DNA of 55,089 nucleotides from Candidatus Zhuqueibacterota bacterium (GCA_030950365.1 JAUZRQ010000071.1:1-55089); one strand, 5' to 3'. Positions 34,607 to 44,342 are shown, counted from the stretch's first letter. The notes: a model not told the origin generated them from the letters alone. Made by a program: numbers and translations.

Positions 34607-35665
34607 ATGGAAAAAACAAGCAATGCCACCCAGGCCAAAGCTCGTCCGCAAAAGGTCAACCGTCTCGGGTTGGACCTGAATTTTTATAAAGGCGAAAAAA
34701 CTACACTCTGCGCCGGATGCGGCCACAACGCCATTTCCGAGCGGTTGGTTCAGGCGTTTTATGAGATGGGCGTGGACCCGTATCAGGTCATCAAACTCTC
34801 CGGTATCGGCTGCTCGAGCAAATCGCCGGCCTATTTTCTTGGCTATTCGCACGGATTCAACGCCGTGCACGGCCGTATGCCGTCTATTGCCACCGGCGCG
34901 CTCATAGCCAACCGGTCGCTGCTGGGCGTCGGCGTCAGCGGGGATGGCGACACCGCCTCCATCGGCATCGGGCAGTTTGTTCATCTCATGCGCCGCAACC
35001 TGCCGATGATTTACATCATCGAAGACAACGGCGTGTACGGCCTCACAAAAGGACAATTCTCCGCCACGGCGGATGTCGGTTCCAAATTAAAAACCGGGCT
35101 GGTGAATGAGTTTCCGGCCATCGATACCTGCGCCATGGCCATCGAGCTGGGCGCGACCTTCGTGGCGCGCTCGTTTTCCGGCGATCGTAAGCAGATGTCG
35201 GCAATCCTCAAGGCGGCCATTGCCCACCGTGGTCTGGCCATGATCGACGTCATCTCGCCGTGCGTGACGTTCAACGATCACGAAGGCTCCACCAAGAGCT
35301 ACGCGTACGTGAAAGAGCACGACGAGTATCTCGATGAAGTTAGTTTTGTGCCCTATTTTGAAAACATCACGGTGGATTACGAGCCTGGCAGCACTGTAGA
35401 TGTAGAGCTTCACGACGGCTCCCATCTTTTACTGAGCAAGTTACCCGAAGACTACTCGCCATTCGATCGCAAAAAAGCGGTGCAGCGCCTCATGGCTGCG
35501 CATGAAAAGGGCGAAGTGCTCACCGGCATCTTTTATGTGAATCCGGAAGCCAAGACTCTGTTCGACATCATGCACCTGCACGACACGCCCCTGGTGCAGT
35601 TGCCGGAAGAGAAGCTGCGTCCATCCAAAGAGGTGCTGGATGAGATTATGGAGGATTTGAAATAA
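34607..35665 (+). CDS. korB: 2-oxoacid:ferredoxin oxidoreductase, beta subunit (KorB type)
   Basis: A 352-residue thiamine-diphosphate-binding subunit that pairs with the product of the preceding gene. The ThDP/Mg motif is GDGDTASIGIGQFVHLMRRN followed by the EDNGVYGLTKGQ loop. Three Cys that bind the 4Fe-4S cluster in beta subunits are seen: C35 and C38 in LCAGCGHN, and C69 in SGIGCSS. The family's V-I-S-P-C motif (DVISPCVTFND) gives a further Cys. The C-terminus (residues 230-350) contains the usual tail that closes the active site. The gene is two bases after korA and ends at a perfect terminator. Confidence 0.9.
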   Translation: MEKTSNATQAKARPQKVNRLGLDLNFYKGEKTTLCAGCGHNAISERLVQAFYEMGVDPYQVIKLSGIGCSSKSPAYFLGYSHGFNAVHGRMPSIATGALIANRSLLGVGVSGDGDTASIGIGQFVHLMRRNLPMIYIIEDNGVYGLTKGQFSATADVGSKLKTGLVNEFPAIDTCAMAIELGATFVARSFSGDRKQMSAILKAAIAHRGLAMIDVISPCVTFNDHEGSTKSYAYVKEHDEYLDEVSFVPYFENITVDYEPGSTVDVELHDGSHLLLSKLPEDYSPFDRKKAVQRLMAAHEKGEVLTGIFYVNPEAKTLFDIMHLHDTPLVQLPEEKLRPSKEVLDEIMEDLK

Positions 35666-35697
35666 TCGGCTGTGCCCGCTTCATTGGATTCATTAAT

Positions 35698-35731
35698 AAA
35701 AAAGCCTGCACCGGCCGGTGCAGGCTTTTTT
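35698..35731. terminator. Perfect bidirectional terminator after korB
   Basis: A 34-base perfect palindrome: six A, GCCTGCACCGG, its complement, then six T. It ends korAB and, read the other way, could also stop minus-strand transcription arriving from 36242. Confidence 0.95.
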
Positions 35732-36241
35732 AAAGGCGATCTGTCTCAAGCAACTTGAAACTCCATTCTGAAGCAGTACAATATAGGGAGTTGCACAAAG
35801 CCTCCAATGCCCGACTCATGAACCATCGACGTCCTGCAATCCCCAAACGCAATTGAAGGCGAGTGGCCTCGTCTGGCAGGGATATGGCTATCCTTTTTAT
35901 GATAACATCGCGAGGTCGTTTCATACTCAGGTGGGGCATGAATCATTATCAAGCATCCCGGAATAGCCATATCGATCCATGAGAAAATTGGTGCAAAAAA
36001 TTCATGGTTGGAAGACCAATTTTTAAAAACCATTGCAGCTTACAATTTTCGTTAATCAGAGTTGACAGTTCGTTTGCCAAAAGCCGAAGCCGCACTTACT
36101 ACAGATCACCCGGATTTGTATTAAAATGTATATTTAATGTAGAAGAGAGTTCATGCAATCTCCATTTTTGATATCTTTGCCCCACACCTCTTGCAAAATG
36201 ATCTTTCTACGTTTAATTTAACTTAGGCTGACTTCTTGCAA
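35732..36241. other. Spacer between korB and the convergent maturase gene, nothing recognisable
   Basis: Short open frames on the minus strand (for example 35746-36033) have no ribosome site or family character. No repeats or RNA-like structures beyond the korB terminator were seen. Confidence 0.5.
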
Positions 36242-37552
36242 CTACGGTCCACAGCACTTTTTGAACTTTTTTCCACTGCCGCATGGGCATGGATCATTGC
36301 GGCCTATATTGAATGACGGGAATCCCTGATCCCGCTCTTTCGCCCATACCATGACGCGTGATGGGTCTCGTTTGTGGCGGAGTTCATTGGCCATAAAACG
36401 CATGTATGGATCAATATGCTGGAAAAACTTTTTGTAACCAGCGCACAAATAGTTCAATCCTTCTTCGCCATCCGGAGTGCGAACAAATCGATGTTTTGGA
36501 CATTCACCATTGCAAGCAAACCGAACTTCGCAGTTCTGGCAATATCGAGGCAATGTATCTCGCTTGTCTCTGCCAAATTTTTCCTGTTTTTCTGAAAACA
36601 CCAGCTCGGCCATTGGCCTTTCCAGAATATTGCCCAGATAATAGTCTGGATAAACATAGTGATCACAGGCATACAAGTCTCCATTGTGCTCAATCGCAAG
36701 TGCTTTGCCACAGGTCTCACGGAAAATGCAAAGTCCCTGCGGCATTCCAAGCCAGCTTTCCAGGGCGACCTCAAACGTTTGAATAAAGTACCTTCCGACA
36801 TCCTTTCTCACCCATTCATCGAATATGGCGATAAGAAAATCGCCAAACGGCTCTGGCTCTACAGACCATGGAGCCAATTCACAGTCGCCCCCATAATCCG
36901 GACCGACTAATTTCAACTGGCTGGGAGAGGATGTGCTTGCCACCCGCTCCACGAGTGGAATAAACTGCATGAACGTGCTGCCGATTTCTTTCAAGAAATG
37001 ATAGATCTTCAACGGTTCGTAGGCGCTCTGGCGGTGTACGACTGTCAGCGTATTGAATTCCACACCGTGCTTTTTAAGATATTCGAGTCCCCTCATCACC
37101 TCTTCGAAAGTGGGCCTGTCGCCTTTATTCACTCGATAAAGATCATGCAGTTCTGCCGGGCCGTCGATGGATAGGCCGACCAGAAAGCGGTTCTCGGCCA
37201 GAAACTCGCACCACTCGTCATCCAGCAAAATACCATTGGTCTGAAATGCATTTTCGATCTTTTTGCCGTTGGTATATTTTTTTTGCAAAGCGACCACTCG
37301 CCGGAAGAAATCGACCCCAAGGAGCGTGGGTTCTCCCCCCTGCCATGCAAACAGTTCTACAGGCGCACGGCTGGACTCGATTTTTTGCCGGATGAACGCC
37401 TCCAGCACTTCATCCGCCATAACCCAATTCGACTGTCCCGGATAGAGTTTCTCTTTTTCGAGATAGAAACAGTATTTGCAATCCAGATTACAAATCGGCC
37501 CAATGGGCTTGGCCATGATATGAAAAGCCGCTGTCGTATTTTCTAAATTCAT
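36242..37552 (-). CDS. Anaerobic sulfatase-maturating-type radical SAM enzyme with SEC-C tail
   Basis: A 436-residue enzyme. The radical SAM motif is C21-NLD-C25-KY-C28 in the [14 protein letters not shown] start that marks the anSME family, which turns a Cys or Ser of a sulfatase into formylglycine. Further family marks are [19 protein letters not shown] and the two auxiliary-cluster regions ([46 protein letters not shown]). The last 21 residues are a zinc-binding SEC-C motif ([19 protein letters not shown]), an add-on seen in some but not all members. No sulfatase is in the window. It is isolated from its neighbours. Other SPASM-type peptide modifications cannot be excluded. Confidence 0.85.
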   Translation of the reverse strand: MNLENTTAAFHIMAKPIGPICNLDCKYCFYLEKEKLYPGQSNWVMADEVLEAFIRQKIESSRAPVELFAWQGGEPTLLGVDFFRRVVALQKKYTNGKKIENAFQTNGILLDDEWCEFLAENRFLVGLSIDGPAELHDLYRVNKGDRPTFEEVMRGLEYLKKHGVEFNTLTVVHRQSAYEPLKIYHFLKEIGSTFMQFIPLVERVASTSSPSQLKLVGPDYGGDCELAPWSVEPEPFGDFLIAIFDEWVRKDVGRYFIQTFEVALESWLGMPQGLCIFRETCGKALAIEHNGDLYACDHYVYPDYYLGNILERPMAELVFSEKQEKFGRDKRDTLPRYCQNCEVRFACNGECPKHRFVRTPDGEEGLNYLCAGYKKFFQHIDPYMRFMANELRHKRDPSRVMVWAKERDQGFPSFNIGRNDPCPCGSGKKFKKCCGP

Positions 37553-37591
37553 GATCCAACTATATATTGTTAGAACTCATTTCCAGGTTGC

Positions 37592-37622
37592 CCTCCTTGC
37601 CAAGTTAAACCTGGGAAGGAGG
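37592..37622. repeat. Palindromic intergenic repeat family R1, copy 1
   Basis: One of five 31-base near-palindromes with the arm CCTCCTTCCCAAGTT, one central base and the complementary arm. This copy has G for C at position 9 and one further arm mismatch. The others are at 47134, 52991, 53109 and 53189. Confidence 0.75.
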
Positions 37623-37632
37623 ATAAAAGGGA

Positions 37633-37671
37633 AAAAACTCGGCGCTCCCTGCGGTCTCTGCGAGAGTTTTT
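37633..37671. repeat. Repeat family R2 copy forming a terminator-like hairpin
   Basis: AAAAACTC (37633-37640) and GAGTTTTT (37664-37671) bracket a GC-rich core. On the minus strand the core reads CTCTCGCAGAGACCGCAGGG, resembling copies at 52896 and 53146. With T runs on both ends it can act as a terminator between the alpha/beta hydrolase gene and the maturase gene. Confidence 0.55.
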
Positions 37672-37720
37672 AGATCATTGGATAGTGCCGTTCATAGATA
37701 GGGCTAGCCGGTCTTGGTAT

Positions 37721-38665
37721 TTATGGTGCCAGCAAAAATCTTCTGAGCGCGTTCCGTGTGTCCGGCCGACGAATGGTTTGAATATGATCCGCTTCTGGAA
37801 TGATGATCAGCTGAGCTCCGGTAACGCGTTCCGCCAGGGCCTCGGCACCGGGCCGTAGCGGATCTTCGCTGCCAACGATGATGCACACTGGCATTGTCAG
37901 TTTCTGCAGCTCGTCTTCCCTGACCGTCAGGTCCACCACCTTTTGAACCACCCCTGCCAGGGCCCGGCCGTCATTGAAATAGGCGGTCATCATCTTCACC
38001 CACCATGTGTGTAGCAAACCGGGCTTCTTTCGATCGGGTCCAAGATAAGCGGCCAGTGGCCGGATGCCTTTGCCTTCTCGCAGAGCATTTGCCAGCACTG
38101 GCAGCGCCTGCAAAAAAACGCTATTCCCCGGACGCTCCCACCCCGCTCCCATAACCACCAGGCGCTCGACTCGCCCGGGGACCGTGCAGGCCATTTTCAG
38201 GGCAATGAACCCGCCGAGGGAATAGCCGACCACCCGCGCCCTGTCGATATTCAAATGATCCAGCAACCGTACCGCGTCCTGCACCATTTCCAGCCCGTAC
38301 TTACTCGGATCGTGAGATTTGCCACTCAAACCATGCCCGCGCAGGTCCATGGCAATCACGCGAAAATCCCGTTTCAGCAGCCGGATGATTCCTGGAAGAC
38401 GCCAATTGAGATCAGCATTCACGGCGAAACCGTGCAGCAACAGCACTGGCGGCCCGCTGCCCTCATCCGTGTAATGCACGGCAGTGCCATTGGAGTGGAA
38501 ATATTGCCCTTCGATACGATGAATCAAAAGATAAAAAATGCCTCCAGGGAGAAGCAAGCCAAGCAGGACTAAGACAAAGATAAGCCTGCCCGGTTTTAGA
38601 CGCCTGGCGAGTTCGCTAAATTTAAAGGGCGCGAAGAATGTCATAAATCTCGGGAACGCGTTCAT
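37721..38665 (-). CDS. Membrane-anchored alpha/beta hydrolase
   Basis: A 314-residue hydrolase with one N-terminal membrane helix (LIFVLVLLGLLLPGGIFYLLI), then a canonical alpha/beta-hydrolase fold: oxyanion strand PPVLLLHGFAVNADLN, DLRGHGLSGKS, the nucleophile Ser in VGYSLGGFIAL, the acid in IIVGSEDPL and the His in EADHIQTI. Substrate cannot be told; esterase, lactonase or C-C hydrolase are possible. A lactonase would suit the sugar-acid genes upstream. The start overlaps the end of the TarD-like gene by 44 bases and is preceded by AGGAA; an earlier ATG at 38683 lacks a ribosome site. Confidence 0.78.
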   Translation of the reverse strand: MNAFPRFMTFFAPFKFSELARRLKPGRLIFVLVLLGLLLPGGIFYLLIHRIEGQYFHSNGTAVHYTDEGSGPPVLLLHGFAVNADLNWRLPGIIRLLKRDFRVIAMDLRGHGLSGKSHDPSKYGLEMVQDAVRLLDHLNIDRARVVGYSLGGFIALKMACTVPGRVERLVVMGAGWERPGNSVFLQALPVLANALREGKGIRPLAAYLGPDRKKPGLLHTWWVKMMTAYFNDGRALAGVVQKVVDLTVREDELQKLTMPVCIIVGSEDPLRPGAEALAERVTGAQLIIIPEADHIQTIRRPDTRNALRRFLLAP

Positions 38666-39782
38666 AACCAATTCCTGCCTCATCCGGCAAGGTGACTTTG
38701 CCGTCTTTTAGCTCCATGCCCTCGGCAAATTTGCCAAAAGGCAGAAACACTTCGGGATACGCTTCGTTGCCGTAAAGTTGCAGTCCGGCGGCGATATGCA
38801 CCCCGAATAGGTGGCCACCGTGCGGAATACAGCACCGCGATGACCAGCCGTGCCGGCGCAGCATCTCGAGGATGCGCAGGTATTCCACCAGGCCGTAGCT
38901 CAACACCGGATCCATTTGCAGGAAATCCCGCTGCGGCACAAGGCCGCCGTAGCGGATGAGATTCAATGAATCGATCAGGGAAAAGATGTTTTCACCCGTG
39001 GCAATGGGCATTTGCGAAGCCGCCGCCACCGCGGCGAGGGCCAGATAATCGAGCGGGTTCACGGGTTCTTCGTACCACCGCAGCCCGAACGACTGCAAGG
39101 CTTCCAGATAGGCGATGGCGGTGGGGATGTCGAAACGACCGTTGGCATCCACCATGAGCGCATTTCCGCCCGGCAGCACCTTCAGGGCCGCCTCGATGCG
39201 CCGCAGGTCTTCCTGCAGCGGCGCCCCACCGATTTTCATCTTGCAGTGCGTAAATCCCATATCGAGATAGCGGCGGAATTCGTCCTGCAGCGCCGCGAGG
39301 TCTTTATTGGGATAGTAGTAGCCACCCGCGGCGTACACGTACACATCGGTATCGCACCGGCCGTTATTGTAGCGCTCGGCCAGCAGGCGGTAGAGTGGTT
39401 TGTTTTCGATTTTCGCCACCAGGTCCCACAGCGCCATATCGAGGGTGCCCACGGCCACGCTGCGCTCACCGTGTCCGCCGGGCTTTTCGTTTTGCATCAT
39501 CACCCGCCAGCATTTGAAAGGATCGAAATTGGAGCCATCGTCGCTCAGCAGCTCCTGCGGATCGGCGCCCAGCAGCCTCGGGATGAAGCGTTCCCGTAGA
39601 ATGCCTCCCTGCGCATAGCGGCCATTGGAATTGAAGCCGTAACCAATCACGGGCTTGCCGTTGCGTATGACATCCGTCACCACCGCCACCACGGAGATGG
39701 TCATCTGCGAAAAATCGATCACCGCGTTGCGGATTTGTGAGGCGATGGGCACGGTCTTTTCATAAATGGCTTTGATTTTCAT
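38622..39782 (-). CDS. tarD: Enolase-superfamily dehydratase, D-tartrate dehydratase (TarD) like
   Basis: A 386-residue member of the mandelate racemase/muconate-lactonizing group. The sequence follows the characterised Bradyrhizobium D-tartrate dehydratase closely: IRNAVIDF..MT.S.VAVVTDV, GYGFNSNGRYAQGG, NEKPGGHGERSVAVGT, VYVYAAGGYYYP, and CCIPHGGH near the end. Catalytic features: K181-M-K183, with K183 matching the TarD lysine; a metal-ligand run VDANGRFD, WYEEP and TGEN; and H321 in PHGGH, matching the TarD histidine. It should dehydrate an acid sugar such as tartrate to an oxoacid in the cytoplasm. Neighbours are an aldehyde dehydrogenase (17 bases upstream) and, further off, a GntP permease, so a related sugar acid is also possible. 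Confidence 0.82.
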   Translation of the reverse strand: MKIKAIYEKTVPIASQIRNAVIDFSQMTISVVAVVTDVIRNGKPVIGYGFNSNGRYAQGGILRERFIPRLLGADPQELLSDDGSNFDPFKCWRVMMQNEKPGGHGERSVAVGTLDMALWDLVAKIENKPLYRLLAERYNNGRCDTDVYVYAAGGYYYPNKDLAALQDEFRRYLDMGFTHCKMKIGGAPLQEDLRRIEAALKVLPGGNALMVDANGRFDIPTAIAYLEALQSFGLRWYEEPVNPLDYLALAAVAAASQMPIATGENIFSLIDSLNLIRYGGLVPQRDFLQMDPVLSYGLVEYLRILEMLRRHGWSSRCCIPHGGHLFGVHIAAGLQLYGNEAYPEVFLPFGKFAEGMELKDGKVTLPDEAGIGYERVPEIYDILRAL

Positions 39783-39799
39783 GGCGCATCCGTTTTCTA

Positions 39800-41302
39800 T
39801 TATTGAGAGCGTTCAGGTTTTGAACAGGTGGCAGGCTCTCCATAAACCGCCTTCGTTCGGGTAAAAAATTCCAGTCCATACTTTCCCGCTTCGGGCCAGC
39901 CGCGCCCGGAGTCCTTCCAGCCCAACAGCGGCAAGGCCGGATCGCGGAATCCTGTGGGCAGATTCACGTGACACAGCCCGGCTTCCACCTCACGCAGGAA
40001 TTTCCCGGCTTTTTCTGCATCGCGGGTGTACACCGAAAAAGCCAGTCCGTAACGCGTACCGTTGGCCAGCGCCAGCGCCTCATCTGGGTCTCGCGCCGGC
40101 ATCGCCACCAGCACAGGGCCGAAAATTTCTTCCTGCGCCGCCTCCATCTCGGCGGTCACATCCGCCAGCAAAGTGGGCTCATAAAAATAGCCCTTCTGCA
40201 GAGCCGGGTCTGCGGGGCGCCGTCCGCCGCACAGCAACCGCGCCCCCTCCGCCAGGGCCCGCTGCACCGCCTGTTCTATTTTATTGCGCTGCTGCGCCGA
40301 AATCAATGGCCCCATATTCACCCGTGCGTCGCGCCCGTCACCGATCACCATCTTCTTCAGCCGGGTGAGCAGCTTGGGCAAAAATTCCGCATATTTTTCC
40401 TGTTCGACGATGACTCTCCCCGTGCCGGTGCACCACTGCCCGCAGCAGGCGAAACCGGCGCTTACCGCGGCATCCGCCGTCGCTTCGAGATCAGCGTCGG
40501 CCAGCACCACCAGGGTATTGGCGCCGCCCATTTCGGCCTGAAACCGAACACCGCGCGCATCGAGCAGCCGCGCCAGTTGCAGACCGGTCACCGTAGAGCC
40601 GGTAAACGATATGGCGCGAACGTCCAAATGCTGCACCAGCGCTTTGCCAACCACCGGGCCCTCTCCGAGCACCAGATTGGCCACCCCGGGCGGCAAACCC
40701 GAAGCATCCATCAGATGGAACAGCGCCACGGCCGTCAAAGGGGTGAGTTCCGACGGCTTCAAAACCACCGTGTTGCCGGCGGCGAGCGCCGGAATCATCT
40801 TGCGCAGCACCGTGGCCAGAGGAAAATTCCACGGCGTGATCAGGAGGACGACGCCGAGGGGTTCATGGCGAGTCTCATACCCGCCCTGTTTTTTTACCAG
40901 ATGCTCCGCCACGAAATCCATCTGAAAACGGGCTTCGGCAAGCGATGCATCCACCTCAGCCGCCGCTTCCCGCAGGGTTTTGCCGTTTTCCAGAGTGATG
41001 AGTCGGGCGAACGACTCCTTCTCCGCTTCGATCCGGCGCAGCAGGGCTGCGAGTCGATGTTTCCGGTCCTGCAGCGGAACGGCGCGCCATTGGGGCCAGG
41101 CGGCCCGGGCCGCTTCCACCGCCGCCTCTGCAAGCCGTACATCGGCAAATGCAACGCGGCCCACCCGCTCTGCCGCATCGGCCGGATTGTGGACTTCAAT
41201 AATCTGCGGATCCGCAGCCACTTGCCATTTCCCGGCGATGTAGCTGCCGGACAACCCTGCCGGATCTGGAAAACCCGAAGGCAGTGCGATGTTTCTACTC
41301 AA
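39800..41302 (-). CDS. NAD(P)-dependent aldehyde dehydrogenase
   Basis: A 500-residue aldehyde dehydrogenase, typical length. NAD-binding and catalytic motifs are clear: ITPWNFPLATVLRKMIPALAAGNTVVLKPSE, FTGSTVTG, E257 in AEMGGAN as the general base, and the catalytic C291 in CGQWCTGTGR. The closing KDSGRGWPEAGKYGLEFFTRTKAVY resembles alpha-ketoglutaric semialdehyde dehydrogenases, which finish several sugar-acid pathways. That fits the dehydratase next door, but exact substrate is inferred. Translation appears to begin at a TTG (41302) that overlaps the end of the FG-GAP gene by eight bases, with GGAG upstream, so the two are translationally coupled. Confidence 0.85.
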   Translation of the reverse strand: MSRNIALPSGFPDPAGLSGSYIAGKWQVAADPQIIEVHNPADAAERVGRVAFADVRLAEAAVEAARAAWPQWRAVPLQDRKHRLAALLRRIEAEKESFARLITLENGKTLREAAAEVDASLAEARFQMDFVAEHLVKKQGGYETRHEPLGVVLLITPWNFPLATVLRKMIPALAAGNTVVLKPSELTPLTAVALFHLMDASGLPPGVANLVLGEGPVVGKALVQHLDVRAISFTGSTVTGLQLARLLDARGVRFQAEMGGANTLVVLADADLEATADAAVSAGFACCGQWCTGTGRVIVEQEKYAEFLPKLLTRLKKMVIGDGRDARVNMGPLISAQQRNKIEQAVQRALAEGARLLCGGRRPADPALQKGYFYEPTLLADVTAEMEAAQEEIFGPVLVAMPARDPDEALALANGTRYGLAFSVYTRDAEKAGKFLREVEAGLCHVNLPTGFRDPALPLLGWKDSGRGWPEAGKYGLEFFTRTKAVYGEPATCSKPERSQ

Positions 41303-44120
41303 ATCCGATCTCCACGGCTTCCAGAATCGGCGAATGGACGCCGTTAAATGTGTCCAGAACGGCGCGATATTGGAGCCAGCGCCCTGCTGGCAGGTGCTTC
41401 AGCGAACTTTTCTTTTGGTTGAAGAAGCTTCCCTTCCCCTGAGGCCCCAGCCATGGCGCTTTTGCAAGGGCCTGCCGCGTGTCCGCCACTCGTACCTGAA
41501 ATTTCACCGATGTGCGATGCGGGGTCTGCGCCTCCCAGTCGATCCACAGCGGTTTTCGATCGCCCATTTCATACGGGGAGGAAAGGTAATCGAATTGAAA
41601 ACCCCGATCATACACATGACCGAGTTCATCGGTGGTTTTGCGGAAATGCACGCCGCGTCCGGGCAATCGCAAATCGGGCTCCTGCCGGAAGCCCTGCGCG
41701 GTACCGAAGAAGACGTAGGAATCGGTCATGTGATTGTTGGAGCGGCCGATCTGGTTGTAATCGCCGTCTTCACGATGGTTGGCCCAGAAAATATCGACAT
41801 AGCCATCGAAATTGAAATCGGAGACCACCGTGCCGTCGCCGCCGCGGGTGGGGAAGGAAATCTTGCGATCGAAGCGGTAGCCGTCGGGGCCGCCGAGCAG
41901 CACATGCGAAAGCCCGTTGCGGCCGAAGGGACGACTGGGATGCCAGTAGTTGGAGCAGAGCAGATCGAGCCAGCCGTCGCCGTTGACGTCGGCCACGTTC
42001 ATGGTTTTGGCCCAGGCTCCGCGGATCTCCACCCGGTTCCGGATGTCGTAGCGCGACTCCGGATCGCCGTAGTAGATGTGAAACACATCATCGGTCTGTT
42101 TACCGTGCGTACACACGATATCCAGCCAGCCATCGCGGTTGAGATCGGCCACCTGAAGCTGTCCCGTGCGTTCCGAACCCTGCAGAAACTGGCGCCGCCA
42201 GGCCTTCACATTGCGGGTGCCGTCGGTGAAAAAGATGGAAGCCTCGCCGCCGGCGGCGTTGTGGCCGAAGATGAGATCCAGATGGCCGTCCTTGTTCAGA
42301 TCGGCCAGCGCCGGCATGCGCGTTCCGGCCGCCGGCACCACGCTGCGCTCGCTGACCACCCAGCCGTCGGCGCTGCCCCAGTAGATGAGCGAGCCCTCCT
42401 GGATGCCCTGCTCTTTTGCATGCGCAGGCACGTGCTCCTGCCCGGCGAGAATATCGAGGTAGCCGTCGCGGTCAATATCGGCGATCAGCAGGCCGCCGTG
42501 TACCATATAAATGGGCAACATTGTACGGCGGTGAAAGTCGAACCGGTTGTTTTCGTTCCAATAGATGTAGAGGTCCTGATAGCCCCATTTTTCGGTATCG
42601 CCGGGCAAATACCCTTCGTTGTAATTGGAGAAAATCAGATCGACGTCCCCGTCGTCATCCAGATCGACCATGCCGCTCCACTGGGACATGAAGCCCCACA
42701 GCTCGAGGCGGTTCTCCACCGAAAAGCGGCCGTCGGCGCGGCCCCAGTAGAGATAGTTGGGATGGTAGGTGTTTTCGAACAAATTTTTGGTGTTGACGAA
42801 CAGCACGTCGAGATGATGGTCGCCGTCGAAATCGGCGACGGATACGCCCTGTGCGCCACGGGTGATCAATGGAGTGCGCCGCGACACCTCGAAGCCCTGC
42901 GCAGAATTCCAGTAAACAAACGAAGGAATTTCCAGCACATCATTCTCTTTGTAATTCGCCACCACCAGATCGGTCCAGCCGTCTTCGTTCAAATCGGCGG
43001 CGGCCGCTCCCCAGGCTCCCAGGGTGCGCAGCCCTTTGCGGCGCTCTTTTGAAAAGCCCTCAGCAGCGCCATAATAAATATAGGAATCGATGATGCGATC
43101 GTGGCCGCGGGCGTGATTGCTGAAAAACACATCGAGGAAGCCGTCGCGGTTGAAGTCGGCCGCCAGGCAATCCATGGCGCGGTGCGTCTCCAGTTCCCAC
43201 CGATTCTGCCTGTCAAACCGACCATCGCGATTTAAATAAATAAAGGAAGCGGAGCCGGTTTGATTGGCGAAAAGGAGATCGGGAGCGCCGTCGCCGTTGA
43301 CATCGGCGGCGGCCACGGCAGCGGCAGCGCGAGTAGGCAGCGCCGTCGTTTTTTCTTTCTGCAAACCCCGCTCGCTGCCCCAGTACACCAGAGACCGATT
43401 CCCCACCGCAAAGACCACCTCCGGCCAGCGGTCGCCGTTCAAATCGGCCACCAGCACATCGGCGGCACTTTCTACAGCCAGCTCGGTCATATTTTGTGAG
43501 CGGAAGCCGCCGCCGGCCTCGCCCCAGAAAATTTTCGCCTTGCCCGGCGTGGCCACCACAATATCCGGCCGGCCATCCCGGTTCACATCTCCTACTGCGG
43601 CGCGGTTGCTGCCCTCGCAGGAAAGCATCAGTCGTGTACGAAATGGCGCGATGGCCTCCACCGGCTCGCCTGGAAGTTTGCCGTTTTTTCCGCCACCGCC
43701 GTAATAAACGAAGAGATCCATGTCCTGATTGCTGCCATCGTCACGGTTGCAAACGACCAAATCCATGGCTCCGTCCCGATTCAGATCCGCCGCGGTGACC
43801 CAACCTGGGCCCCAGGCCGGAACGGGCTTCTGCCGGCGAATATCGAAATCCTTGCCGTTGCCGAAATAAAGCGACATGTCGAGCTGCACCGAATAGGAAT
43901 GGGAGTTGGCGAACAGCAGGTCGAGATAGCCGTCGTCATTTGCATCCCACCGGTAGATGGTCTGGATGCGTCCCGCAGCCGAAATGTAGGTGTTCACGCC
44001 GCCGTCGCCAAAAGAACCGTCACGAAAATCTTCAAAACTGTCCTCGCGCCACACCGTAGATTGCGCGATCAATGCGGAAGACATGAAAGCAACGAATAGC
44101 AACGTCAGGAATGATTTCAT
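41295..44120 (-). CDS. Secreted FG-GAP/VCBS repeat beta-propeller protein
   Basis: A 941-residue exported protein with signal peptide MKSFLTLLFVAFMSSALIAQ. About fourteen repeats carry a D-x-N-x-D-G-x-x-D-L calcium-binding loop (for example DANDDGYLDLLFAN, DLNRDGAMDLVVCN, DVNGDGWLDLLCSN), the FG-GAP/VCBS signature. They would form two seven-bladed propellers. The last about 90 residues have a beta-sandwich look (YDRGFQFDYLSSPY, TSVKFQVRVADT). Such proteins act outside the cell in adhesion or glycan binding. There is no visible T9SS sorting tail. It is coupled to the aldehyde dehydrogenase gene downstream. Confidence 0.85.
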   Translation of the reverse strand: MKSFLTLLFVAFMSSALIAQSTVWREDSFEDFRDGSFGDGGVNTYISAAGRIQTIYRWDANDDGYLDLLFANSHSYSVQLDMSLYFGNGKDFDIRRQKPVPAWGPGWVTAADLNRDGAMDLVVCNRDDGSNQDMDLFVYYGGGGKNGKLPGEPVEAIAPFRTRLMLSCEGSNRAAVGDVNRDGRPDIVVATPGKAKIFWGEAGGGFRSQNMTELAVESAADVLVADLNGDRWPEVVFAVGNRSLVYWGSERGLQKEKTTALPTRAAAAVAAADVNGDGAPDLLFANQTGSASFIYLNRDGRFDRQNRWELETHRAMDCLAADFNRDGFLDVFFSNHARGHDRIIDSYIYYGAAEGFSKERRKGLRTLGAWGAAAADLNEDGWTDLVVANYKENDVLEIPSFVYWNSAQGFEVSRRTPLITRGAQGVSVADFDGDHHLDVLFVNTKNLFENTYHPNYLYWGRADGRFSVENRLELWGFMSQWSGMVDLDDDGDVDLIFSNYNEGYLPGDTEKWGYQDLYIYWNENNRFDFHRRTMLPIYMVHGGLLIADIDRDGYLDILAGQEHVPAHAKEQGIQEGSLIYWGSADGWVVSERSVVPAAGTRMPALADLNKDGHLDLIFGHNAAGGEASIFFTDGTRNVKAWRRQFLQGSERTGQLQVADLNRDGWLDIVCTHGKQTDDVFHIYYGDPESRYDIRNRVEIRGAWAKTMNVADVNGDGWLDLLCSNYWHPSRPFGRNGLSHVLLGGPDGYRFDRKISFPTRGGDGTVVSDFNFDGYVDIFWANHREDGDYNQIGRSNNHMTDSYVFFGTAQGFRQEPDLRLPGRGVHFRKTTDELGHVYDRGFQFDYLSSPYEMGDRKPLWIDWEAQTPHRTSVKFQVRVADTRQALAKAPWLGPQGKGSFFNQKKSSLKHLPAGRWLQYRAVLDTFNGVHSPILEAVEIGFE

Positions 44121-44342
44121 GGCTTTTTATCCCTCCGCTGGTATGGTAGCGTGTGTGTTTCATGGAAAAAGCTGAAACGCTATTCTGGCTCTTTGAGAAG
44201 AAAGGTGTCGCCAGGTCTGTAAAATTCAACCGCATCCGGCTGCAACCTTCACAAGAAGGCTTCCGGCTTCTCGCGCGATGCCCCGGCCTCCCGGTGTTCT
44301 CGCCCATCTCGCTGCTTTGGAAAAAAACGGCCGGCCGCGAAA

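Noticed and set aside
35746-36033. 95-codon minus-strand frame in the korB-maturase spacer
   Set aside because: No ribosome binding site, mixed-composition translation without domain features, and a position in AT-rich spacer DNA.
39968-41347. 459-codon open frame opposite the aldehyde dehydrogenase gene
   Set aside because: Antisense frame with no motifs; the dehydrogenase on the minus strand has its full catalytic set.
41289-43052. 587-codon open frame opposite the FG-GAP gene
   Set aside because: The periodicity comes from the complement of the FG-GAP repeats; no start site and no family.
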